Positions 20,771-39,479 of a stretch of DNA of 64,000 nt are shown here, piece after piece. This DNA comes from Trematomus loennbergii. Lineage: Eukaryota; Chordata; Actinopteri; Perciformes; Nototheniidae. The position numbers were made by a program, and so were the translations under genes. Where the stretch lies: positions 186,315 to 250,314 of the forward strand of contig JAAOOA010000652.1 in the NCBI GenBank assembly GCA_012861695.1. The letters are read 5' to 3'. Each line of letters opens with the position of its first letter. Position 1 is the first letter of the stretch. The notes beneath the pieces are model-generated. The model searched no databases, was not told the DNA's origin, and worked only from the letters and a program-made list of their open reading frames with translations.

Positions 20771-21500
20771 CAGGGGTCGGCAACCCGCGGCTCTCGAGCC
20801 GCATGCGGCTCTTTAAGCCCTCTGCTCTGGCTCCCTTGAGCTTAGACAAAAATAAGAAGGAAATCAAATAAAAGTATTTGTAGGACTAATTAAATGTTGT
20901 TGCGCGGTTGAAAATGTTTCGTATCTTGTATTTTGAGGATACTGTGACACATAAATAAAAAACAAAACGGTTTTAATTAGGTCAACTAAAATATGCATCA
21001 CATCCTGCTACGGTCCCGCGCCAGCGCCTTTTCTTGAGGCGAATAACCTGACCCCCGGCTCGATGAGCGAACTAGGGATACATCAAAGAAAAAGAAAAGT
21101 ATCTGAGGAACACAGAGGGTTTAATTCTGCGTGGAGAGAGTTATCTGCTTTCACAGCGAACGATGCTGGCTTACCGGGATGTTTGATATGTGGAGAGAAG
21201 TTGTCAAAGGTGCTGCAGCCTTTACGTATTGCAGGAAAAACACGGAAGAGGAAGACAGCTGACGATCTTCATCATAACTCAATCAGTAAACTCTTTAGGG
21301 TGCAGCTATAGGTTTGATTTATTTCATTTTTATTGTATTTTTTTTCCTTCAAATGTGCAGAGGACTCCCAAGTGCTGTGTTTAATTTATTTTAAAGTAGG
21401 CCTGTGTATTTTAATTCTCCTTATAAGAGTCATTTGTTTCATATTAGAGGTTAACGTTTTATAATGTAATAAATAATAAATGCAAAAAAACTGTAGTTTT
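20771..21500 (+). mobile_element. hAT (Charlie/ZBED-like) fragment
   Basis: Begins with CAGGGGTCGGCAACCCGCGG, a well-known hAT terminus, with an internal GCGGCTCTCGAGCCGC palindrome. At 21063 a frame opens with MSELGIHQRKRKVSEEHRGF, then CLICGEKLS, the BED-type zinc-finger start of GTF2IRD2/ZBED-like hAT transposases. The protein breaks off after about 80 codons and no matching inverted end was found, so the 3' part is deleted. Confidence 0.7.
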
Positions 21501-21544
21501 GTCTATGATGTAACAATAAATACAACTTTATAAGCTATCAAGCT

Positions 21545-21650
21545 ATCAATATGTTTGTCAGCCGTTAGCCGTTGACTGTAAGCAGGTAGCTGTTAGCAGG
21601 TAGCTGTTAGCCGTTAGACGTTAGCTATAAACTGTAAGCAGTTGAATGTG
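21545..21650 (+). repeat. Short degenerate repeats GCAGGTAGCTGTTA/GCCGTTAGCCGTTA
   Basis: Interspersed copies of AGCAGGTAGCTGTTAGC and GCCGTTAG-type words over about 100 bp. Low complexity, no gene. Confidence 0.5.
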
Positions 21651-22006
21651 TACGGGATGCCTCACTGCACATTAATCCCGCTTATTACACGGCTACATGA
21701 TAAACAAACTAACGACTTGACTCCTGATATATAATTGAGATGATTTTATTGACTTGAAATGATGGTCATGGTTCCGGTGACGTCACCATACTGAATGGCA
21801 GCCTAGTTTAGCTTCTCCCCCGGTAAGAGATTAATTTCCCCTCGTTTGATTGCCAAATAAGAAATGTCTCTGTAAAATTAGAAATAGTTAACGGGGCGAA
21901 GATGGGAAGAAAGGATGGACAAAAGAAAACATTGGCTCAGAGTCTACCAACGAAGAAAATACAACGAACAACTCGCCTTCACAGGTTGATGATGAGGAAG
22001 CTAGCG

Positions 22007-23357
22007 CAGATAGGGGCGCTAGGGGCGCCGCCCCACCTCTTCCCATATTAAAAAATAAAAATAAAAAATATATATATTTTTATTTTTATTTTTAATGAAC
22101 AAGGTAAATATTATATAATTGGTATCAGTAAAATGTATAATCTACAATAAAATCTCGTTTAAAATTGTGTTACGATGTCTAAAGTTACTGATAAGTCACA
22201 TGTTTCCTGCCTGGCCTTGCCCGTGTACCTTCTCTCGTCTGGGCGCTAAGAGAGGAGCCTCAACCAGTGCAGCAGCAGCCACTAGCAGCTGACTGTTGCT
22301 ATCTGTAACGTGTAAACTATGCCGCGAAAACATAATTTCAGCCAATCAGCGTCGTCAAATCTGATGGTCACAGGGCTCCTCCGTGAGCGCCCGGTGCAGT
22401 CTGTGAGTTGTTTGGACTCGTATCCAAGGAGACAAAACAGGAAGCTGTCATACACTCTGGAAGCTACCATTAGCAGCTAATGAAAACTCCGTTTTGACAT
22501 AAAAATGGAATTATGGATCATCAATCATTTTTCAAAGTGACAGACACATTGGATTAAACCTATGGATTAACCTTCAGCTGCGTTTTTCTCGTTTTTGATC
22601 AGAATTGTTATTCTGCAAAAGGTGAGCATATCTCTGTGTTTTGCTACCTAAAGCTACGTCGTGTGATGTCTGTATTTGCTTCCCCTGTCGCGAGTTCTGA
22701 TCGCTCAGTGATGATACTTATATTTCTAGAATATGTGGAATCTCAGTTTGTAACTTGTTTGTGCATATCCGATAAGTATATAGATTGATTTATACCTAGA
22801 GTGCGTTAGCATTTTTTCGCTCAGGGCTCATTTAGACGCTTCTTGTGAGACTTGTGTTTTGTTTCGGTAAACATGGTTCATATCATCAGTTAGATGCGTT
22901 TCCTCTGAGTAGGACACATGAATAGTTTATTACATTTAAGAAGCCCTGAGACACAGTTTCGTGAGAAAAAAAACGGGGGAAAAAAAGCCCCTTAACAGGT
23001 TAAATGGGAATTAAATCAGTGTTCCCAAGCCCCGGTGTTCTGCAGTTTGTGGGGCCTACTGTACTGTTGCACAGTTTATGCTGTAGAAAACTATGTCCAG
23101 GACAAGGTGTTTGGAAGTTTTGGAAGATTCATAGCTAACCACACTGAAGTTATGGAGGTATTGATCAGTCTTCTCATATTTTTAAGCCTCAAATTGTCCT
23201 TCTCCCCACCCCCCCCCCTCTAACATCACCAGAAGTCATGATTTAAGGGGTCTTTTCTCAAAAAAATTACCGGGGGAGCATCCCCCGGACCCCTCTAGTA
23301 TTGTTTGATCACCATTTCCACAGCCCCACCTCAAATATTTTCCCCCAGCCGCCACTG
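22007..23357 (+). mobile_element. Non-autonomous hAT-like element nested in the L1
   Basis: The right end reads CCAGCCGCCACTG, the inverse of CAGTGGCGGCTGG, a terminus seen on ZMYM1-related hAT elements. The left end is an imperfect counterpart, starting CAGATAGGGGCGCTAGGGGC. It interrupts L1 ORF1. Between lie A/T runs forming an imperfect palindrome at about 22045-22095 and a GGGGGAGCATCCCCC hairpin near 23275. No transposase and no clear target duplication. Confidence 0.55.
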
Positions 23358-23640
23358 CCCACCAGCTATTTTGCAAAAAACGTAAAGACTACTCCGAGGC
23401 AAAGCGAGTGCTAAGGCAGAGAAATATTCTCCTCCAGACCCCGTTCCCTGCTAAACTACGAGTATTTTAGGAGGACGGGACGAGGCTGTACCAGACTGCT
23501 GTGGAAGCATCCCAGAGGCATGAAGGACAGAGGACTGCTGTCACCGTGATCACACCGAGAGAGAGGCTGAGCAGCTGTCCGCCTGGAGACGCTGGGACAA
23601 TAACCTACACAATTTCATACACATTATTGAAAATCCATGG

Positions 23641-24048
23641 TTGAAATGTTCTCTTAAAATGTGGAAAACTATTATAAAAGAATATAATTGGAGAATGAAA
23701 GTATCTTTCTCAAATGGTGTGCATATGACTCAGATTTCATGCCTAACAGATTGGATATTAGATTTAGGGACTGGCTCTAAAAGGTCTAACAGCTCTGTGC
23801 AAGCTGATGAAAGGGGGAGCATTGCTCAGTTTGGATACCCTCAAAGAGAAATACACTTGGAGAAACAGGACTTTTATGGATATCTTCAGGTACGGCATTA
23901 TGTTCATTTGAAAGTGGAAAAAGTGTCAGAGGCAAGTGTAGGTTTGATAGAAATGTTTAGGAAAGCGTATAACGCAGATGTTAACAGTAGAACCGTATCA
24001 TGTGTATACCAAGGATTGACAAACCTTAAAAAACACTCACTTACATAA
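23641..24048 (+). pseudogene. L1 ORF2 C-terminal fragment
   Basis: A 135-codon frame in the L1 remnant: KMWKTIIKEYN, DWILDLG, then LEKQDFYGYLQVRHYV, which matches the region after the RT in L1 ORF2 proteins. Homology continues beyond the stop in other phases to the C-terminal Cys-rich segment. Confidence 0.7.
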
Positions 24049-24539
24049 TAAAGAAGATGGAGCAGGAAGGAGGGATACATATATCTGGGGAAGAATGGGT
24101 AACAATGTGGAGATATCAATGGAAATGTACCAGCTGGCAGAACTGGAGGGAATATACCTGGAAGAACCTGATAGGATATTTATTCCGCCCTCTCAGAAGT
24201 CCCACTATGATAGGACCCCCCCCTATATGTTGAAGGAACTGTGGTGACCAGAATGCAAACCACTTCCATGTATTCTGGGACTGTCCAGGTATCAAAGACT
24301 ACTGGAAGGAGATACACAACGCCTTACAAGACATTTCAAAGACATAATACCTCTAGAGATCAAGATGTTATACTTTAGGAATTTGAGAAAGGACAAATAC
24401 TTATTGAACATTCTGCTGAAAAGGCATTAACCAGGAAATGGGTATGGAAGCATAGCCCGACTCTAAATGGATGGACATCTCAATGGATATTTACAATATG
24501 GGAAAGATAACAGCATCTGTCAATCATACATTGGAGCAA

Positions 24540-25150
24540 TTTACTCCAACCTGTGAGAAGTGGACTCACTTTGTAAAGCCCTAAAGGCCTGACTTTACCA
24601 TAACACAAAGCCCCTTCCCACCCTGGACCCCAGCTGTTGGAGCTGCTTCCCTCGGGGAGACGCTTCAGGTCCAATGAAATCACAGACAAATAGATATAAG
24701 AACAGCTTTTCCCCAGTGCCATACGTGAGCTGAACACAGCCAGACAATCACAGCACTAATGGAGCTGAACTGATGCTCAAGTACATGTTCACATCCAACT
24801 GCACTTTATATTCTCCCTCATACCGTTTCTATAGAACACATGTTTATTTCTAGTTCTGTAATGATCAACTGCACTGATAAACATATGATCAATCACTTAT
24901 GTATTGGCTTGTTTAACAGATGTGTACTGCATTGACCGTATTGTTGGTGTACTTGTATTTGTATGGTAATGTTATATTGTTTTGTAAGCGTACTGTTCTA
25001 TGTGTGATAGGTCACTTTGAGTCTCTTTATATATGAAATGGTTTGAGGTTGTTTTGTCAGATGATACTTCTACTGTCTGTTATGTGTGAGTGCACCATTG
25101 GGAATGCTTTGAATGTCTCTGTAGAGACAATAAAGGAATCTGATCTGATC
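24540..25150 (+). mobile_element. 3' end of another non-LTR retrotransposon
   Basis: At about 24640-24720 the plus strand encodes the PSGRRFRS-type and NRYKNSFSPVP/IREL-type end that closes many fish LINE RT proteins. A 3' UTR follows and ends with AATAAAGGAATCTGATCTGATCTGA, a short TCTGA tail that marks the 3' end. Strongly 5'-truncated. Confidence 0.6.
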
Positions 25151-25488
25151 TGACTTAGTTTCCACAGATCCAGAACTCTGCTGGAAAGAAATGTCTACTC
25201 CCTAATTGATCACTGTTGTTCTATTTGATTTTCATTTCTTTCTTTATGTCTTTCTCCTCTGTGCTTTCTGTGTCATCATGTGTATATTGCTGAGAAGAGC
25301 TATGAACAGATGTATGTCCTTCATGTGAAGATGTTCAATATCTGAGACAATGTTTGACACTAAACGCCAACAAAAAGTAATTAGAATAAAGAAGCTTGCT
25401 CTAAGAAAGTAACCTCTGTTCCACGAGGTACCAGCAGCTAGGACTCATGTTGGATAGAACATCATCCTGACTGTGTTTCTTCCTCCAG

Positions 25489-25535
25489 GCTGGACCATGG
25501 TGGAGAGCAGAGGTTACAACCAGGTGTGAGGAAGT
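25489..25535 (+). pseudogene. NLR linker exon before B30.2
   Basis: A 47-bp exon between CTCCAG and GTAAGT. In phase it reads LDHGGEQRLQPGVRK, the standard linker joining LRR and B30.2 in fish NLRs. Confidence 0.75.
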
Positions 25536-25697
25536 GTAAGTGTGGATCAGTCAGCTTCTCTCTAAAGACAAAGATGATGGAGGTGCTATTTATTCATTAG
25601 AACATGACCTCTTGAAGCTTTATAGAAAGATCACTGACAGAGAGGAAAGCCTTCAGGTGAGTCTGGTGATAAAACTGCTGTCTGTGTCTCTCCTCAG

Positions 25698-26274
25698 ATT
25701 CCTGTGGACTCACCCTGGACTCAAAACAGCATACAGATACCTCAAACTGTCTGAGGACAACAGGACGGTGACACGTTGAGAGGGAGAGCATATCCTGATC
25801 ATCCAGAGAGGTTTGACCACTGGTCTCAGCTGATGTGCAGAGAAGCTCTGACTGGTCGCTGTTTACTGGGAGGTCGAGTGGAGAGGAGGGGTTCTTATAG
25901 CAGTGACTTACAGAGGAATCAGGAGGAGAGGAGGCGGATGGGACTGTAGGTTTGGATGGAATGATCAGTCCTGGAGTCTGGAGTGCTCTCATAGAGGTTA
26001 CTCTGTCAGGCACAATGAGAGAGAAACAAACATCCCCTCCTCCCCCTCCCCTCCCCCTCCCTCCTCCTCCTCCTCCTCCTCCTCCTCCTCCTCCTCCTCC
26101 TCTGGTAGAGTAGCAGTGTATCTGGATCATCCTGCTGGCTCTCTCTCCTTCTACAGAGTCTCCTCTGACACACTGACCCACCTCCACACCTTCAGAACCA
26201 CATTCACTGAACCTCTCTATGCTGGGTTTGGGTTCTGGTCATATGACTCCTCAGCGTCTCTGTGTCCTCTGTAG
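25698..26274 (+). pseudogene. NLR B30.2 (PRY-SPRY) exon with frameshifts
   Basis: Begins after TCCTCAG with the CGLTLD segment of the PRY motif. Around 25715-25785 and near 25862 (an extra T in CTGTTTACTGGG) the frame shifts. From 25903 it is open to the stop at 26272: TYRGIRRRG, DQSWSLECS, RVAVYLDHPAGSLSFYRVSS, then a conserved end at SASLCPL. A TCC run (26060-26103) gives 14 serines between the two SPRY halves, longer than the usual 4-6. Confidence 0.75.
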
Positions 26275-26608
26275 GAGGAGACCACTTCCTGTCCTGGGTT
26301 TAAGGGTTGCTGTTTTAAATCTGGCTCACTGATTGTGTCTTTACTGTCAGAAGTGTTTTTTATCAGAGAGGCTTTTATGGAAATGAGCATTTATATTTGT
26401 TATTAATAACATGACTCACAGTCAGCCCTATTTTATTATACATTTAAATATATATAATTCACGTGATCAGAGTTTAACTCGTGTTATTTTCTCGTTCCTA
26501 TTCATACTGTAGTTATTCTTATTAGTTTGATGTGTTCTTATTCTCCCTGTTTATTCTCATGTTCTGTGTTTCTGTCTGTTTCTTATAAAACACCTGAAGT
26601 TCCTGATC

Positions 26609-26614
26609 AATAAA
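26609..26614 (+). terminator. Poly-A signal of the NLR gene
   Basis: AATAAA in CCTGATCAATAAAGATCTG, about 335 bases after the B30.2 stop, followed by T-rich sequence. Similar wording ends many fish NLR transcripts. Confidence 0.6.
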
Positions 26615-26684
26615 GATCTGATCTCCTTCACTTTGATCATGTTTCTTTATTTCATACAAACTGTTTACGTCCTCTGTTAAAACA

Positions 26685-27327
26685 CAGGAGAGGACTCTTT
26701 AAAGTGGAGACACTACATACTGATATACACCTGAACATCAGCAGGAGAGGACTCTTTAAAGTAGAGACACTACATACTGATATACACCTGAACATCAGCA
26801 GGAGAGGACTCTTTAAAGTAGAGACACTACATACTGATATACACCTGAACATCAGAGGAGAGGACTCTTTAAAGTAGAGACACTACATACTGATATACAC
26901 CTGAACACCAGCAGGAGAGGACTCTTTAAAGCAGAGACACTACATACTGATATACACCTGAACATCAGCAGGAGAGGACTTTAAAGTAGAGACACTCCAT
27001 ACTGATATACACCTGAACATCAGCAGGAGAGGACTCTTTAAAGTAGAGACACTACATACTGATATACACCTGAACATCAGCAGGAGAGGGACTCTTTAAA
27101 GTAGAGACACTACATACTGATATACACCTGAACATCAGCAGGAGAGGACTCTTTAAAGTAGAGACACTACATACTGATATACACCTGAACATCAGCAGGA
27201 GAGGACTCTTAAAGTAGAGACACTACATACTGATATACACCTGAACATCAGCAGGAGAGGACTCTTTAAAGTAGAAACACTACCTACTGATATACACCTG
27301 AACATCAGCAGGAGAGGACTCTTTAAA
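26685..27327 (+). repeat. 57-bp minisatellite, about 11 copies
   Basis: The unit contains AGGAGAGGACTCTTTAAAGT and ATACTGATATACACCTGAAC, with few changes between copies. It fills the space between the converging NLR and ACTR6 3' ends. The same unit, inverted, occurs in ACTR6 intron 1 (36626-36858). Confidence 0.95.
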
Positions 27328-27433
27328 AGACATACAAAATGGCGAATGAGACGGTTCTTATTTAAATGTTAAAGGACACTTGACATTCATTCAGACTTCA
27401 TAAAGCAGCAGTTCACAAAATGTAATATCAGCA

Positions 27434-27439
27434 TTTATT
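27434..27439 (-). terminator. ACTR6 poly-A signal
   Basis: TTTATT on the plus strand (AATAAA on minus), about 207 bases beyond the ACTR6 stop codon. Confidence 0.5.
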
Positions 27440-27645
27440 GACGTTCCCAAAGGAAGTGTTGAAGCCATAACGTCTGCACACACACAACAAATATACAACA
27501 CACTGAAATCACATTGAACAGCTGTAGAGAAACAGCATGTCTGGTGGTTTGAATCCGTTCTGCACGTTGAAGGCAGATCCTGTAGACTGAATATGAAACA
27601 TGCAGGGTTTCCTCTCCAACCTCCGTGAGAGGAGTTTGTTTTCAG

Positions 27646-37042
<9,397 letters not shown>

Positions 37043-37290
37043 TTTGTCGCCGTCTCTCAAAACATGAAATGGAGTAAAATCTCTAAATGAATTAAACGGA
37101 ACACATTTCCTTCACTGGAACAAACCCGCCATTAGCTTCTTCTTCTCTTTCTCCGTTCTGCAGAGGACGTGACGCTGTGAGGCAGCCAATCAGAGCTCTT
37201 CTCCTCCTTTTCATTATGTTCATTGGCGGTTGGTGTAGCCAATCAGATACGAGGCTTAGGGTCCTTTTGTGGAAAATGTCCATTGTCCCG
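37043..37290 (-). promoter_or_regulatory. ACTR6 promoter region
   Basis: Immediately upstream of the ACTR6 ATG. It contains CCAATCAG words at about 37187 and 37239 and ATTGGCGG at about 37221, i.e. clustered CCAAT/NF-Y-type boxes, and no TATA box. This is usual for a housekeeping gene. The start site cannot be placed. Confidence 0.5.
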
Positions 37291-37390
37291 TCTTCATGTA
37301 ATCCTATTTGTGTTCTTATTGTATTCCGAACATAACAGCAACGATCTCACAGAGCACTTCAACAGTTGATATGATATACAAAACAGCCCC

Positions 37391-37860
37391 TCTGTGGACT
37401 TCAGAATAAAAGCTTCTCTGAGGACACAGCCTTCAGAATAAAAGCTTCTCTGGGGACATAGCCTTCAGAATAAAAGCATCTCTGAGAATACAGCCCTCAG
37501 AATAAAGCATCTCTGAGGACACAGCCTTCAGAATAAAAGCTTCTCTGAGGACACAGCCTTCAGAATAAAAGCCTCTCTTGGGATACAGCCTTCAGAATAA
37601 AAGCCTCTCTGAGGACACAGCCTTCAGAATAAAAGCCTCTCTTGGGACACAGCCTTCAGAATAAAAGCCTCTCTTGGGATACAGCCTTCAGAATAAAAGC
37701 CTCTCTGAGGACACAGCCTTCAGAATAAAAGCCTCTCTGGGGACACAGCCTTCAGAATAAAAGCCTCTCTGGGGACACAGCCTTCAGAATAAAAGCATCT
37801 CTGACGACACAGCCTTCAGAATAAAAGCCTTTCTGAGGACACAGCCTTCAGAATAAAAGC
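37391..37860 (+). repeat. 32-bp minisatellite, about 14 copies
   Basis: The unit contains ACACAGCCTTCAGAATAAAA and GCCTCTCTGAGG, with indel variants. Each copy carries AATAAA on the plus strand. Intergenic, between the ACTR6 promoter and the FAM3 3' end. Confidence 0.95.
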
Positions 37861-37975
37861 ATCATTACACTATATACTCTACATCATTACACTATATACT
37901 CTACATCATTACACTATATACTCTACATCATTACACTATATACTCTACATCATTACTCTATATACTCTACATGGA
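37861..37975 (+). repeat. 22-bp tandem repeat, 5 copies
   Basis: The unit is CATCATTACACTATATACTC plus TA, directly abutting the 32-bp array. Confidence 0.9.
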
Positions 37976-38470
37976 TGGAGAAAGGAATCTGGTGGATCAC
38001 TCTGTGATTTCTGAACACATGATGCATTTATTAGATGTAATTGAGTAAGTACCTTTATATACAGTCTATGGTAAGTACTGACAGGCAGTATACGATCGTT
38101 TTGAAAGCAATGACTGTTTGAATTAAAGGCTTTTGTATGCTGTGGTTATGTCGGAGGAGAATCTCGGACTAGGCTAGTCGAAAGAGTCCGGACCTCCTTC
38201 TCAACATCATAACTGATTAACTTTCTTGGTGATGCTCACGGGTTCTGAAGAGATCGCTGGAGGCAGAGTTTGGTGCAAAAAGAACTTTACTTCACCAACG
38301 ACAAACACAAAGTCTGAGCAGACCCGGGATCGTACTGTTGAACAAACGTTGAACTGTTGTTACTATTTATGGCATGACATTTTACCTTTAGTATAAAAAC
38401 AAGTTTTCAGCTCCAATAGAAACAAAACAAATATAAAATACAGTGACGATGAAGAAGATACCATGAAACC
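37976..38470. other. Intergenic, no recognised gene
   Basis: Mixed sequence without supported features. The part 38140-38340 has no match I recognise. Confidence 0.4.
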
Positions 38471-38474
38471 CGCA

Positions 38475-39340
38475 CCTTTGGGGTCATTGTGTGTGTCTTT
38501 GGGGTCATTGTGTGTGTCTTTGGGGTCATTGTGTGTGTCTCTGTGGTCATTGTGTGTCTTTGGGGTCATTGTGTGTGTCTTTGGGGTCATTGTGTGTGTC
38601 TCTGTGGTCATTGTGTGTCTCTGTGGTCATTGTGTGTGTCTCTGTGGTCATTGTGTGTGTCTTTGGGGTCATTGTGTGTGTCTCTGTGGTCATTGTGTGT
38701 GTCTTTGGGTCATTGTGTGTGTCTTTGGGGTCATTGTGTGTGTCTCTGGGGTCATTGTGTGTGTCTTTGGGTCATTGTGTGTGTCTTTGGGTCATTGTGT
38801 GTGTCTCTGTGGTCATTGTGTGTATCTTTGGGGTCATTGTGTGTGTCTCTGGGGTCATTGTGTGTGTCTTTGTGGTCATTGTGTGTCTTTGGGGTCATTG
38901 TGTGTGTCTTTGGGGTCATTGTGTGTGTCTTTGGGGTCATGTGTGTGTCTTTGTGGTCATTGTGTGTCTTTGGGGTCATTGTGTGTCTTGTGGTCATTGT
39001 GTGTCTTTGTGGTCATTGTGTGTCTTTGGGGTCATTGTGTGTCTTTGGGGTCATTGTGTGTGTCTTTGTGGTCATTGTGTGTCTTTGGGGTCATTGTGTG
39101 TGTCTTTGTGGTCATTGTGTGTCTTTGCGGTCACTGTGTGTGTCTTTGTGGTCATTGTGTGTCTTTGGGGTCATTGTGTGTGTCTTTGTGGTCATTGTGT
39201 GTCTTTGCGGTCACTGTGTGTGTCTTTGTGGTCATTGTGTGTGTCTCTGTGGTCATTGTGTGTGTCTTTGGGGTCATTGTGTGTGTCTCTGGGGTCATTG
39301 TGTGTCTCTGTGGTCATTGTGTGTCTCTGTGTTTGGTGTC
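38475..39340 (+). repeat. 21-bp minisatellite, about 41 copies
   Basis: The unit is GTCATTGTGTGTGTCTTTGG plus G, with CTCTGTG variants. All three forward frames stay open, giving spurious Cys/Val/Gly-rich proteins of nearly 300 codons. It lies just downstream of the FAM3 stop codon. Confidence 0.95.
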
Positions 39341-39479
39341 TCATGTTGACCCTTGACCCTCTGGAGACATGCTGAGGGCCTTGAATATAACAGGAAAGAT
39401 ACATAAACATCTTTGTGACTTTCCGAATACGAGTGTGAGATGTTTTTATACAAAGTGTCCTCTGTTCCTCTGCAGATGT

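Larger units (their letters stand above)
21900..24470 (+). mobile_element. Internally deleted L1-type LINE
   Basis: Plus-strand L1 remnant in three readable parts. ORF1 starts at 21902 (MGRKDGQKKTLAQSL). After a nested DNA transposon, the ORF1 C-terminus resumes at about 23380 (KDYSEAKRVLRQRNILLQ, then PAKLRVF). The ORF2 C-terminus follows from about 23600 (ENPWLKCSLKMWKTI), then a Cys/Trp-rich end with WKCTSWQNWR and NHFHVFWDCP near 24120-24290. Almost all of ORF2, including endonuclease and RT, is deleted. Frames are broken in several places. Confidence 0.75.
19776..26640 (+). pseudogene. Broken fish NLR (NLRC3-like) gene: LRR exons to B30.2
   Basis: Remains of the 3' half of a fish-specific NLR innate-immune receptor gene. 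In order: the end of an LRR exon (19776-19794), a complete 174-bp LRR exon (19938-20111), a decayed LRR exon (20259-20430), a short linker exon (25489-25535) and a PRY-SPRY (B30.2) exon (25698-26274), then a poly-A signal. The first half (FISNA, NACHT) is absent. The 5-kb gap between LRR and linker exons is filled with hAT and LINE debris. Frameshifts hit the second LRR and the B30.2 exon. In the family the LRRs and B30.2 sense or bind ligand in the cytosol. This copy is probably dead; other copies in the genome may be intact. Confidence 0.75.

Noticed and set aside
23035..23223. 62-codon hydrophobic frame in the nested hAT-like element
   Set aside because: No similarity, no splice context, and the end runs into a poly-C tract.
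26685..27327. CRISPR-like array (regularly repeated 57-bp units)
   Set aside because: The units are contiguous tandem copies without variable spacers, in a vertebrate genome.
38463..39375. Three overlapping frames of nearly 300 codons
   Set aside because: Product of the 21-bp GTCATTGTGTGTGTCTTTGG array; the unit length is a multiple of three and stop-free.
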